NCBI RefSeq assembly: GCF_043099315.1
Contig: NZ_CP170746.1
Reading direction: 5' to 3' (one strand)
From: Chlorogloeopsis fritschii
GTDB lineage: Bacteria > Cyanobacteriota > Cyanobacteriia > Cyanobacteriales > Nostocaceae
DNA length: 64,000 nucleotides
Below, piece after piece: positions 1-7,234 of the stretch. The notes below the pieces were generated by a model, which did no database searches, was not told the DNA's origin, and worked only from the letters and a program-made list of their open reading frames with translations. A program made the position numbers and the translations under genes. Within the stretch, counting starts at the first letter, position 1. The number at the start of each line of letters is the position of its first letter.

Positions 1-52
1 ACTAACCACTATCCACCAACTAATCCAAAACAAGTTTATAAGGAGGAATATC

Positions 53-781
53 TTGGCATCTATTAAGTGCAGAAACCTAACTTTTTCCAATATTCAAGCT
101 ATTTTATTTGATAAAAACGGTACTTTAGAAGATTCAGAAGTTTTCTTGCGATCGCTTGCCCAAAAAGCAGCACGACTTTTAGACGCACAAGTTCCCGGAA
201 TTGGGGAGCCACTGTTAATGGCTTTTGGTGTTAATGGTAATACCCTCGATCCGGCAGGTTTAATAGCAGTGGCAAGTCGCCGCGAAACAGAAGTTGCTGC
301 TGCCGCATATATTGCTGAAACTGGGCGGGGATGGTTCGAGTCGTTACAAATGGCGCGTCAAGCCCTAGAAGAAGCAGAAAAATATGTTGGCAAAACCCCT
401 TCACCCTTATTTGTCGGTAGTTTGGAAGTCTTGAAGAACTTGTCAGAAGCAGGAATTAAACTTGGTATCCTTTCGGCAGCGACAACTGCTGAAGTACGTG
501 AGTTTGTAGCAACTCACCAATTGAGTAATTATATTCAATTAGAAATGGGAGTAGATAAAGGGCCGAGTAAACCAGATCCAATACTATTTTTGCAAGCTTG
601 TGAAAGATTAGGAGTAGAACTTAGTAAAACATTGATGGTGGGAGATTCTGTGGGTGATATGCAAATGGCACGTAATGCCAAAGCAGCTGGTTGTATTGGT
701 ATAACTTGGACAGGCAAAGCAGAAAATGTTGCAGGTGCGGATGTGATAATTAACCAACTTGATGAAATTCAAATTTGTTGA
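53..781 (+). CDS. HAD-superfamily hydrolase, phosphoglycolate phosphatase-like
   Basis: Predicted cytosolic haloacid dehalogenase-fold protein of 242 aa. All four HAD motifs can be placed: motif I DKNGT (residues 20-24), motif II Ser141 in ILSAAT, motif III Lys173 in SKPDP, motif IV GDSVGD with Asp198 and Asp202. An alpha-helical cap lies between motifs I and II (about residues 30-115), as in the Gph/PGP subfamily. The TTG start is chosen because a strong AGGAGG ribosome site (41-46) lies six bases upstream. Odd point: the second acid of motif I, normally Asp (DxDGT), is Asn22, so general acid/base catalysis may be altered. The substrate cannot be deduced from sequence. Confidence 0.85.
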   Translation: MASIKCRNLTFSNIQAILFDKNGTLEDSEVFLRSLAQKAARLLDAQVPGIGEPLLMAFGVNGNTLDPAGLIAVASRRETEVAAAAYIAETGRGWFESLQMARQALEEAEKYVGKTPSPLFVGSLEVLKNLSEAGIKLGILSAATTAEVREFVATHQLSNYIQLEMGVDKGPSKPDPILFLQACERLGVELSKTLMVGDSVGDMQMARNAKAAGCIGITWTGKAENVAGADVIINQLDEIQIC

Positions 782-844
782 AAAATGAGCTATCTTTTTC
801 CTGTAATCTGTCACTCTTAGGGTACTCCATGAGAAGCCCCGTTA

Positions 845-967
845 TTACTTCTTATCAAAAAGTGCATTTAAATCGCGATAACCACTAACTATCCGTAAAA
901 TTTCAATCCCGCCTTCAATTGGACGATAGAAAATCAGATAATCATCCACAGGAAAGCTACGTATTCT
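845..967 (-). pseudogene. Remnant of a ParE/RelE-type toxin C-terminus
   Basis: Reading the minus strand, 40 codons without a usable start end in TAA at 845-847. They encode a peptide containing RSFPVDDYLIFYRPIEGGIE followed by ILRIVSGYRDL, which is the typical C-terminal half of ParE-family toxins. An in-frame TAG at 968-970 precedes it and the N-terminal half is not readable in one frame. No antitoxin gene is next to it. It is interpreted as a decayed toxin fragment. The family call rests on recall of the ParE C-terminal pattern, not on a database search. Confidence 0.5.
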
Positions 968-1120
968 CTAAGCTGTTCCCTTATCTTCGTATTTTAGTTA
1001 AGGGACTTCCAATTAAAAAAATTTCCAATTTAGCCGTGTCAGTCCACTACATTTGATGAGCGATCGCCTATTCTCCTCATCTGCATTTTCTGAAATAACG
1101 CGATCGCTAAATACAACCCC

Positions 1121-1257
1121 CTACAATGTAAATGCATCAGCTGCATTGTTAATACATCCGCCTGCAATATTAATGCAGTGACGGCATTGTTAATGCATCC
1201 ATCTACATTGTTAATGCGGCAGGCGCATTGTTAATGCATTGGCTTGCATAAGTTAAT
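1121..1257. repeat. Seven tandem ~20.5-bp palindromic units
   Basis: Seven degenerate copies of a unit close to CTGCATTGTTAATGCATCCG begin near 1121, 1141, 1162, 1182, 1203, 1223 and 1243. Each contains an imperfect palindrome TGCATT-N2-3-AATGCA. The spacing alternates 20 and 21 bp, about two helical turns, so all palindromes face the same side of the DNA. The array ends about 120 bp before the ATG of the 124-aa gene at 1379. It has no spacers and is not a CRISPR. It could be a multi-site operator or a simple repeat. Confidence 0.75.
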
Positions 1258-1378
1258 CCACCCTTTGTCTAACTTTGTCCGAGACTGTCGCGTTTGCGAT
1301 CGCTTAAAATCTCGTCTTACTGTTAGGTTTATTGTTATATAGGGCACATTAAATATATACTTTAGCACTTATGCATCT

Positions 1379-1753
1379 ATGCCTAACCAAGATACAACAC
1401 GTCGTTTGCGCCTTAAAGTCATTAGTCAAGATATTACCTCATTCCACGGTTTGCAAGCCGTCAGCACTTATAACACAACCCGTGCTGAAGCCTCTGTTGT
1501 CAACTTACAGCAAACTTATCAGGCTATGTTGGTGCAGCAACAAATGGAAACTGAGAAACTAGCTTCATACCGTGCTGCTGTCGATGCTGCCCGATTGGCA
1601 GAATGGGAATTTCACAATGTTGTATTAGCAATGAAAGAAGTTGTGCGCGGGCAATATGGCTCAGATAGCGATCAAGCCCAAGCAGTTGGATTGAAGAAAA
1701 AATCAAACCGTAAGCGCCCCAGCCGCAAAAAGTCAGTTATCACTGCAACTTAA
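1379..1753 (+). CDS. Small basic-tailed protein of unknown function
   Basis: 124 aa, function not recognised. The middle (residues about 35-90) is Gln/Ala rich and predicted helical. The C-terminus has QYGSDSDQAQAVGLKKKS followed by a run rich in Lys, Arg and Ser, a pattern I have seen in small hypothetical proteins of several bacterial groups, and suggestive of a nucleic-acid-binding tail. No signal peptide or membrane segment is visible. The ATG at 1379 lacks an obvious Shine-Dalgarno site. The palindrome array at 1121-1257 lies upstream and may hold its control region. A competing ATG at 1371 opens another frame of only 63 codons and is considered a shadow. Confidence 0.6.
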   Translation: MPNQDTTRRLRLKVISQDITSFHGLQAVSTYNTTRAEASVVNLQQTYQAMLVQQQMETEKLASYRAAVDAARLAEWEFHNVVLAMKEVVRGQYGSDSDQAQAVGLKKKSNRKRPSRKKSVITAT

Positions 1754-1767
1754 TCAATTTAATATTA

Positions 1768-1879
1768 GGCGTTGCTGATTTAGGCTATGAAAATAATTTT
1801 GCGTAATGCCAAAACTCTTGTAGAGACGCGAAATTTCGCGTCTCTACACCCCGAATTCATATCGCAATTCAGCAACGCC
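1768..1879. mobile_element. MITE-like element, family A copy 1 (112 bp)
   Basis: Starts GGCGTTGCTGATTTAGG and ends with the inverted version, TTCAGCAACGCC, giving terminal inverted repeats of roughly 25 bp. Exactly the same length and the same ends occur at 38378-38489. The interior holds a perfect 30-bp palindrome at 1819-1848 (arms TGTAGAGACGCGAAA and its complement). No coding capacity. No target duplication is evident for this copy. Confidence 0.7.
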
Positions 1880-1944
1880 AATGATTGAATGTTTGTAGGG
1901 CGATTGCTAACCTTTTTCCAAGAGCGATCGCCAATTTAGCAAAT

Positions 1945-2346
1945 TTAATGAACAGTAGCAGGAGCAGCAACTTCCGATTTTTCTGGAGATATTTCTGGTT
2001 CAACTACCACCAGATGCTTCTCCAAAATCGCCAAATTGCGAATATTGGATTTATAAAACGCATCAAACAAATCACCCACAAACGGTACCGTACCAACGGC
2101 TGTTTCCAAAGCAACGTTAAATATCATTTGCTTTAAGTCTTGGCGTGGGATACCAAGACGAGTAGCTAAATAGATAATATAAGCTGAAAAACCTGTACTA
2201 ATTAAATCTCCAGCACCTGGAATTAAACCAATAATTGGATCTAGTCCAAAGCGAAAACCTATTCCTGGAATACGTATAGATGTATCCATCAAGCGGCTAA
2301 GTTTGCGAATGCGGTTAAGAGTAGCAAGGCGTTCAGCAGTATCCAT
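1945..2346 (-). CDS. DUF4112 domain protein, predicted membrane-associated
   Basis: About 133 aa from the ATG at 2346 (MDTAERLATLNRI). An upstream extension to 2424 is open but carries no family-like sequence, so the internal start is preferred. The core GIGFRFGLDPIIGLIPGAGD followed by a hydrophobic stretch and a second block AVGTVPFVGDLFDAFYKSN are the hallmark of DUF4112 proteins. Two hydrophobic, glycine-rich segments suggest membrane insertion. The C-terminal 25 residues are Glu/Pro rich and probably disordered. The family is widespread and has no established function. It stands alone between a MITE-like element and an insertion sequence. Confidence 0.8.
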   Translation of the reverse strand: MDTAERLATLNRIRKLSRLMDTSIRIPGIGFRFGLDPIIGLIPGAGDLISTGFSAYIIYLATRLGIPRQDLKQMIFNVALETAVGTVPFVGDLFDAFYKSNIRNLAILEKHLVVVEPEISPEKSEVAAPATVH

Positions 2347-2525
2347 AATCAATGATTGTTCTACTACTTTATAAATTGCACTATTGTTAGGCTTTCGTCT
2401 TGTACCGCAAGAAAGACTGACCAAAGAGGTATATTTAGCTTGATCAAAAAGAAGCCCCGCGCTCTAACGCTTCGTTGAGCGACGGGATGAATTTTTGGGC
2501 GATGACGAATTGACCCACAATCAAA

Positions 2526-2705
2526 TCAATCCTGTGGATTGACAGAACAGAGGGTCGATGAGGAGTCGCCATTTTTTATGTTTGGTAGCGTGTCGATAAG
2601 TTCCTCAATCACTTGAGTCATCGTTTGATCGGCGTGTGCTGCATAATTTTGCAACCGTCCCAATCGTCTTTCTGAAATTCTTATTTTTAACGATTTGTTT
2701 TTCAT
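2526..2705 (-). CDS. Ribbon-helix-helix (CopG/Arc-like) small protein beside tnpB
   Basis: 59 aa from the ATG at 2705 (MKNKSLKIRISERRLGRL); the GGGGGT upstream can act as ribosome site. A TTG twelve bases upstream is an alternative start. The pattern of a short basic beta strand (SLKIRISERR), then helix, a turn, and helix (TMTQVIEELIDTLP) fits an RHH DNA-binding fold. It is transcribed away from tnpB, with 64 bp between the starts containing TTCATACATTCATG, a possible binding site, and TGTTATACT, a plausible extended -10 for tnpB. Inference: it may repress the element. A homologous RHH protein is encoded at 53813. Confidence 0.65.
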   Translation of the reverse strand: MKNKSLKIRISERRLGRLQNYAAHADQTMTQVIEELIDTLPNIKNGDSSSTLCSVNPQD

Positions 2706-2769
2706 GCGTACCCCCAACGTTCATACATTCATGTTATACTACTTATAGGTCGATAGCAAAAACAAAGTA

Positions 2770-3942
2770 ATGAAAACCTCATACCAATACAAAATCAAGC
2801 CAACTAAACAGCAAGCAGAGAAGATAGATAAAACGCTGGAAATGTTACGTTGTCAATATAATTATTTGCTTGCTCAAAGGTTTGACTGGTATGAAATGAA
2901 TCGCTGTCCTATTGATAGATGTCCCTTAATTTGTTACATACCAGAATTAAAAGAGCAACCTCACTACTACAACCAAAAAGCATCTTTAGTTCAGCTTAAA
3001 ATAGATAGACCGTGGTACAAAGAGATTTACTCACAAGTATTACAGGAAGTTCCTAAGAAAGTTGAACTAGCTTTTGATAGATGGTTAAAAGGTGATATTA
3101 ACGGCAAAAAATCTGGTAGACCTAGATTCAAAGGCAAAGGTCAATACAAAACTTTTACCTATACTCAATTTAAGCGCCATCATTTTACCAATAACAAAAT
3201 CACGCTATCAAAAATTGGGGATATTAAAGTAATTGTTCATCGCCCAATCCCAGACGGTTTTGATATTAAAACCGTATCTGTTACCAAGAAAGCAGATGGT
3301 TATTATGTCACTTTCAGCCTTGATGACAAAACAGTTCCCACAATTAAACCTGACTTTAACCCTGACAATATTGTTGGTATTGATGTTGGGTTGATTGATT
3401 TCTATGTGGCATCTGACAATACTAGAGTTGCCGCACCAAAGTATTTACGCAAAACTGAACGTAAATTAAAATCAGCACAGCGTAAGGTATCCAGACGTAA
3501 AAAAGGTTCTAATCGACGTCAAAAAGCCATTCAAAAATTGGCTAAACAGCACAAAAAAGTTGCTGATACCCGCAAAGATTTTCACTTTAAAACAGCCAAA
3601 TCATTGCTTGATAAGTATGATGTTGTTGCTGTTGAAAAGCTGAATATCAAAGGACTAACTAAAACAAGATTGGCTAAAAGTATTAATGATACTGGTTGGA
3701 GTCAGTTTTTGACCATACTTTCTAACAAAGCCGAAAATGCTGGTTTGAAGGTAATAGCTGTCAATCCAAACGGCACTAGCCAAGAATGTTCTAACTGTGG
3801 TCACAAAGTTCAAAAGCAGTTATCTCAAAGAATGCACAATTGCCATGTTTGTCATTCAAGTCTGTGCAGGGATTTGAACGCTGCTATCAACATAAAGAAC
3901 CGTGGGGCGCACGGTATTAAAGCTCAATTCATGTCTTCATAG
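2770..3942 (+). CDS. tnpB: TnpB, RNA-guided nuclease of IS200/IS605 element
   Basis: 390 aa, usual TnpB length. Known TnpB proteins are RuvC-type, omega-RNA-guided DNA endonucleases that help retain the element. The three RuvC acids are visible: Asp205 (GIDVGL), Glu289 (VAVEKLNI) and Asp368 (CRDLNAA). The zinc ribbon Cys340, Cys343, Cys358, Cys361 (CSNCG and CHVCH) lies between the second and third. The N-terminal helix-turn region and the basic stretch at 230-265 are as expected for the family. No frameshift or stop interrupts it, so it is probably active. In related systems the guide RNA overlaps the gene's 3' end and reads into the right flank. Confidence 0.93.
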   Translation: MKTSYQYKIKPTKQQAEKIDKTLEMLRCQYNYLLAQRFDWYEMNRCPIDRCPLICYIPELKEQPHYYNQKASLVQLKIDRPWYKEIYSQVLQEVPKKVELAFDRWLKGDINGKKSGRPRFKGKGQYKTFTYTQFKRHHFTNNKITLSKIGDIKVIVHRPIPDGFDIKTVSVTKKADGYYVTFSLDDKTVPTIKPDFNPDNIVGIDVGLIDFYVASDNTRVAAPKYLRKTERKLKSAQRKVSRRKKGSNRRQKAIQKLAKQHKKVADTRKDFHFKTAKSLLDKYDVVAVEKLNIKGLTKTRLAKSINDTGWSQFLTILSNKAENAGLKVIAVNPNGTSQECSNCGHKVQKQLSQRMHNCHVCHSSLCRDLNAAINIKNRGAHGIKAQFMSS

Positions 3943-3954
3943 AAGAGTCATTGA

Positions 3955-3996
3955 GAAGCCCACGCTGTATGCTTTCATCAGCGTTGGGTACGTCAC
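3955..3996 (+). ncRNA. Predicted right-end hairpin and omega-RNA 3' scaffold end
   Basis: Thirteen bases after the tnpB stop, CCCACGCTG (3959-3967) pairs with CAGCGTTGGG (3979-3988), one bulged T, loop of eleven. By analogy with characterised TnpB systems this forms the end of the omega RNA scaffold, and the guide would be the flank starting at 3997 (ACTCGTACCATTC). Presence of the RNA is inferred, not seen. Confidence 0.45.
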
Positions 3997-4018
3997 ACTC
4001 GTACCATTCTTAATAACC

Positions 4019-4092
4019 GTAGGGTGGGCACTGGCACTGTTAGGAACTTAAAAATAAGGGTTTGGACAAAAGCTTAAAAGTGCCCACCTTAC
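4019..4092. mobile_element. MITE-like element, family B copy 1 (74 bp)
   Basis: Begins GTAGGGTGGGCACTG and ends AGTGCCCACCTTAC, forming inverted ends of about 14 bp. Its interior, read on the minus strand, shares AAACCCTTATTTTT with a second copy at 59526-59591 in the opposite orientation. Non-coding; could fold into a long hairpin and may act as a terminator-like structure in RNA. Confidence 0.6.
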
Positions 4093-4157
4093 ACAATTAG
4101 GTCGTCATTAGTTATTGGTCATTAGTCATTAGTAAGAGTTCCATTAAAATCTTTAGC

Positions 4158-4553
4158 CTAACTAAGCGATGCGATTAATTTCATGACTCGTTCTTTGACT
4201 TGATCGCGAACACGCCGGAAAGTTTCAATTGATTCTCCCTTTGGATCTTCAAGTTGCCAATCTTCAAATACTTCTCTAATTACCCATTCTTCTGGCAAAT
4301 TCACACCACAACCACACAGAGAAATCACTACATCAAAATCTTCTGGTTGAAAATTACTTAAAGGCTTAGAAGTTTGATTGCTGATATCAATACCCACTTC
4401 TGACATCACTTGAATGGCAAGCGGATCTACTTGAGAAGCTTCCAAACCAGAACTCATAACAGCAATTTTTCCCTCACCCAATGTCTTTGCAAACCCTTCT
4501 GCCATTTGGGAGCGGCCGGAATTTCTCTTACAAACAAACATGACTCTTTTCAT
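4158..4553 (-). CDS. arsC: Arsenate reductase ArsC (LMW-phosphatase fold)
   Basis: 131 aa from the ATG at 4553 (MKRVMFVCKRNSGRSQMAEG); the 14 codons upstream are open but unlike the family. It reduces arsenate to arsenite in the cytosol. The phosphatase loop Cys8-X5-Arg14 and the redox pair Cys80/Cys82 (SLCGCGVNLP) are at the positions known to be essential in the Synechocystis enzyme, which couples this fold to glutathione/glutaredoxin. Sequence resembles that cyanobacterial protein along its whole length. It is divergent from the GAPDH-arsJ unit. The 240-bp spacer between them holds the inverted repeat TGCAAT-N5-ATTGCA (4625-4641), a candidate regulator site on the arsC side. Confidence 0.93.
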   Translation of the reverse strand: MKRVMFVCKRNSGRSQMAEGFAKTLGEGKIAVMSSGLEASQVDPLAIQVMSEVGIDISNQTSKPLSNFQPEDFDVVISLCGCGVNLPEEWVIREVFEDWQLEDPKGESIETFRRVRDQVKERVMKLIASLS

Positions 4554-4726
4554 AATTTTATTTGATATTAGTAATTGAATGCTTGTGACTTTCAATTATT
4601 AATTTATTATCTGAATCAATAATTTGCAATCAAAAATTGCATACCAAAAACATTTTACTGCCAGAAATCTAGCAGCAACTAAATAATTTGTTACGGGTGA
4701 TAGTGATTATCTTAGCTGTGATTGGG

Positions 4727-4755
4727 TTGACAAATCAAGTTTTTTTGAAATGATA
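4727..4755 (+). promoter_or_regulatory. ArsR-type promoter/operator of GAPDH-arsJ
   Basis: TTGACAAATCAAG, seven T, GAAATGATA. TTGACA can serve as -35, with ATGATA or TGATAT as a weak -10 after 17 or 18 bases. ATCAA-N6-TTGAA lies in the promoter spacer and matches, but for one base, the ATCAA-N6-TTGAT operator known for cyanobacterial ArsR. The same 29 bp with one change precede pstS at 10698-10726 in the same orientation to the gene. Confidence 0.7.
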
Positions 4756-4793
4756 TATTTATACACCTACAAATTTTGAGCGGAAGTATAAAT

Positions 4794-5804
4794 ATGAGGA
4801 TTCGCGTAGGTATTAATGGTTTTGGCAGAATGGGGCGCTTGGGTTTGCGAGCTGCTTGGGGATGGCCAGAAATAGAATTTGTTCACATCAACGAAATTAA
4901 AGGCGGGCCAGTCACAGCAGCGCATCTGCTCAAGTTTGATTCGGTTCACGGGCGTTGGGGAATGGATGTAGAAGCTGAAGGAGATCAGATTTGTATCGAA
5001 GGAAAATATCTGAGTTTTAGTGAATATTCAACTCCTGGTGAAGTACCTTGGGAAGAATTTGGTGTGGATGTGGTGTTAGAGTGTTCGGGCAAGTTCCGAA
5101 CTCCAGAATCACTTGCTCCTTACTTCAAGCGAGGCGTAAAAAAAGTAATTGTGGCTGCGCCAGTCAAGCAAGGTGCTTTGAATGTTGTCATGGGTGTAAA
5201 CGATTATCTCTATAACCCACAAGAACACCATCTTTTGACAGCAGCTTCTTGTACCACTAATTGCCTTGCTCCAATAGTCAAAGTAATTCATGAAGGATTG
5301 GGTATTCGTCATGGGTTAATTACTACAATTCATGATGCAACGAACACGCAAACTGTCGTAGATGCGCCTCACAAAGACTTACGACGAGCTAGGGCTAATA
5401 GTTTATCTTTGATTCCGACAACAACAGGTTCTGCAACAGCAATTGGGCTGATTTACCCAGAACTCAACGGCAAGTTAAATGGATTAGCTGTGAGAGTACC
5501 CTTACTAAATGCTTCCTTGACTGACTGCGTATTTGAGGTAGCAAAACCTACTTCTGTAGAAGAAATCAATAGTCTTTTCAAGACAGCTGCACAAACTTCA
5601 CTTCAAGGCATTTTGGGCTACGAAGAACTTCCTTTAGTTTCTGTGGACTATAAAGACGATCCTCGCTCTTCTATTGTCGATGCGCTTTCCACGATGGTGA
5701 TAGATCAAACCCAAGTGAAAATCCTGGCTTGGTATGACAATGAGTGGGGTTATGTCAATCGCATGATGGAATTAGCTCGTAAGGTTGCTCTGAGCTTGAA
5801 TTAA
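4794..5804 (+). CDS. ArsJ-associated glyceraldehyde-3-phosphate dehydrogenase
   Basis: 336 aa from the ATG at 4794, chosen because GGAAG lies 7-8 bases upstream; an in-frame TTG at 4776 precedes that site. Rossmann motif INGFGRMGR is at 7-15, the catalytic Cys153 in ASCTTNCLAP and His180 in TTIHDATNTQ. In arsenic clusters this GAPDH paralogue uses arsenate in place of phosphate to make 1-arseno-3-phosphoglycerate, the ArsJ substrate. arsJ follows after 38 bp on the same strand, indicating an operon. Divergence from housekeeping GAPDH cannot be measured here, but the context makes the arsenic role the best call. Confidence 0.92.
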   Translation: MRIRVGINGFGRMGRLGLRAAWGWPEIEFVHINEIKGGPVTAAHLLKFDSVHGRWGMDVEAEGDQICIEGKYLSFSEYSTPGEVPWEEFGVDVVLECSGKFRTPESLAPYFKRGVKKVIVAAPVKQGALNVVMGVNDYLYNPQEHHLLTAASCTTNCLAPIVKVIHEGLGIRHGLITTIHDATNTQTVVDAPHKDLRRARANSLSLIPTTTGSATAIGLIYPELNGKLNGLAVRVPLLNASLTDCVFEVAKPTSVEEINSLFKTAAQTSLQGILGYEELPLVSVDYKDDPRSSIVDALSTMVIDQTQVKILAWYDNEWGYVNRMMELARKVALSLN

Positions 5805-5842
5805 TTCTAAATCTTTACTTTTGAAACTAAATACTGTCTATT

Positions 5843-7105
5843 ATGGCTACTTCTACTGCCTCACGTGCCAATTTAAAGAATTACGTGCTGGTGACACTTG
5901 CTTACTGGGGGTTTACCATCACTGATGGTGCTCTGCGGATGTTAGTGTTGCTTTATTTCAACAACATCGGTTATACACCTCTGCAAATCGCTTTTCTGTT
6001 CTTGTTTTACGAGATTTTTGGAGTTGTCACTAACTTTTTAGGTGGCTGGATTGGTTCCCAATTGGGATTGAAGGTGACGCTTTATTCAGGAATAGGATTG
6101 CAAGTTTTTGCTCTAGTGATGCTCTCACTGCTCAATCCAAATTGGGCGCAGTGGATTGCAGTTTTGTATGTGATGGTGGCACAGGCTTTCTCAGGTATTG
6201 CCAAAGACTTAACCAAAATGAGTTCTAAGAGTGCCATCCGGTTAGTTGTACCTCAAGATGCTCAGTCTTCTTTGTTTAAGTGGGTAGCAGTACTGACAGG
6301 CTCTAAAAATGCTCTCAAAGGAGTTGGTTTTTTTGTCGGTAGTGCATTGTTAGCTTCTGTTGGTTTTGTGAATTCTCTGTTGATTATGGCAGGAGGCTTA
6401 TTCCTGCTGATGTTCTCAGGGTTGATGCTGCCAAAGGGTATGGGCAAAATCAAAGCTAAGGTCAAGTTTACCCAACTCTTTTCTAAAAGCAGAGAAATTA
6501 ATATTCTTTCCGCCGCTCGCTTCTTCCTATTTGGTTCTAGGGATGTTTGGTTTGTCGTGGGATTACCTGTTTTTCTGCGGAGTGTTTTAAACTGGTCTTT
6601 CTATGAGGTAGGAGGATTTCTCGCTTGTTGGGTGATTGGCTACGGCGTGATTCAATTTTTGGCTCCAACTTTAATCCAACGTTTTGGTTCTAATCATCCT
6701 CCTCAAGCGAAAACGATTCAGTTTTGGACATTTACTTTAACTTTAGTTCCAGCGGCGATCGCTCTGGCTTTGCAGTTAGGTGCACCCCCTAATACCGTGA
6801 TTGTTGTTGGGTTAATTATCTTTGGTATTGTCTTTGCTTTCAATTCTGCCGTTCATTCTTATTTGGTGCTAGCCTTCACGGATGACGACAAAGTGGCGCT
6901 CAATGTAGGCTTTTACTACATGGCTAACTCTGGCGGAAGATTAATTGGCACAGTGTTATCAGGCTTGGTTTATCAGCTATTTGGGCTTGTTGGTTGTCTG
7001 TGGACTTCTATGTTTTTTGTATTGGCAGCAGGATTAGTATCACTCAAGCTACCCGATCCTCAACCAACCAAGGCGATCGCATGGAAAGGTGGAGACGGAG
7101 ATTGA
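5843..7105 (+). CDS. arsJ: ArsJ, organoarsenical efflux MFS permease
   Basis: 420 aa, strongly hydrophobic, with about twelve predicted membrane segments typical of major facilitator transporters. Family-specific blocks include YVLVTLAYWGFTITDGALRM at the N-terminus and FSGIAKDLTKMSSKSAIR between segments 4 and 5. ArsJ exports 1-arseno-3-phosphoglycerate, which then breaks down to arsenate outside the cell, so the pair with the preceding GAPDH forms an arsenate efflux route. Read from the same promoter as the GAPDH gene. A bidirectional terminator hairpin follows at 7151-7177. Confidence 0.93.
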   Translation: MATSTASRANLKNYVLVTLAYWGFTITDGALRMLVLLYFNNIGYTPLQIAFLFLFYEIFGVVTNFLGGWIGSQLGLKVTLYSGIGLQVFALVMLSLLNPNWAQWIAVLYVMVAQAFSGIAKDLTKMSSKSAIRLVVPQDAQSSLFKWVAVLTGSKNALKGVGFFVGSALLASVGFVNSLLIMAGGLFLLMFSGLMLPKGMGKIKAKVKFTQLFSKSREINILSAARFFLFGSRDVWFVVGLPVFLRSVLNWSFYEVGGFLACWVIGYGVIQFLAPTLIQRFGSNHPPQAKTIQFWTFTLTLVPAAIALALQLGAPPNTVIVVGLIIFGIVFAFNSAVHSYLVLAFTDDDKVALNVGFYYMANSGGRLIGTVLSGLVYQLFGLVGCLWTSMFFVLAAGLVSLKLPDPQPTKAIAWKGGDGD

Positions 7106-7150
7106 GATCGGGACACAAAGACGCGGAGATTCAAAATTTGCCAATTAAAA

Positions 7151-7177
7151 AAGCCTGCTTTATGTATTCGCAGGCTT
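7151..7177. terminator. Bidirectional intrinsic terminator between arsJ and arsI
   Basis: AAGCCTGC (7151-7158) pairs with GCAGGCTT (7170-7177), loop of eleven. Read on the minus strand it is followed by six T, a strong terminator for arsI; on the plus strand it is followed by TTA and is a weaker terminator for arsJ. Confidence 0.8.
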
Positions 7178-7234
7178 TTATGTTCAGCGTTTCACAAAAC
7201 CACCGAAAAGTCGCCATGTCGAGCTAAGGGTAGT

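Larger units (their letters stand above)
2445..3996 (+). mobile_element. IS200/IS605-type element with tnpB and an RHH gene, no tnpA
   Basis: Left border is placed just after TTGAT (2440-2444), the pentamer that known ISDra2-type elements insert behind. A subterminal hairpin lies at about 2455-2488 (arms around CGCTCTAAC and GTTGAGCG). The right border is placed after GTCAC (3992-3996), resembling the TTCAC right cleavage site of ISDra2, behind a hairpin at 3959-3988. No TnpA (Y1 transposase) gene is present, so the element would need one in trans. Borders are inferred by analogy and need an empty-site comparison. Confidence 0.6.

Noticed and set aside
1121..1257. CRISPR-like regularly spaced repeats
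   Set aside because: The 20-21 bp units are directly adjacent, with no unique spacers, and no cas gene is nearby.
2455..2488. Left hairpin of the IS as the right end of a second, deleted tnpB element
   Set aside because: The TTGAT immediately outside it fits a left border of the present element better, though the alternative is not excluded.
4794..5804. GAPDH as the housekeeping gap gene
   Set aside because: It is in an operon with arsJ behind an ArsR-type promoter, between arsC and arsI.
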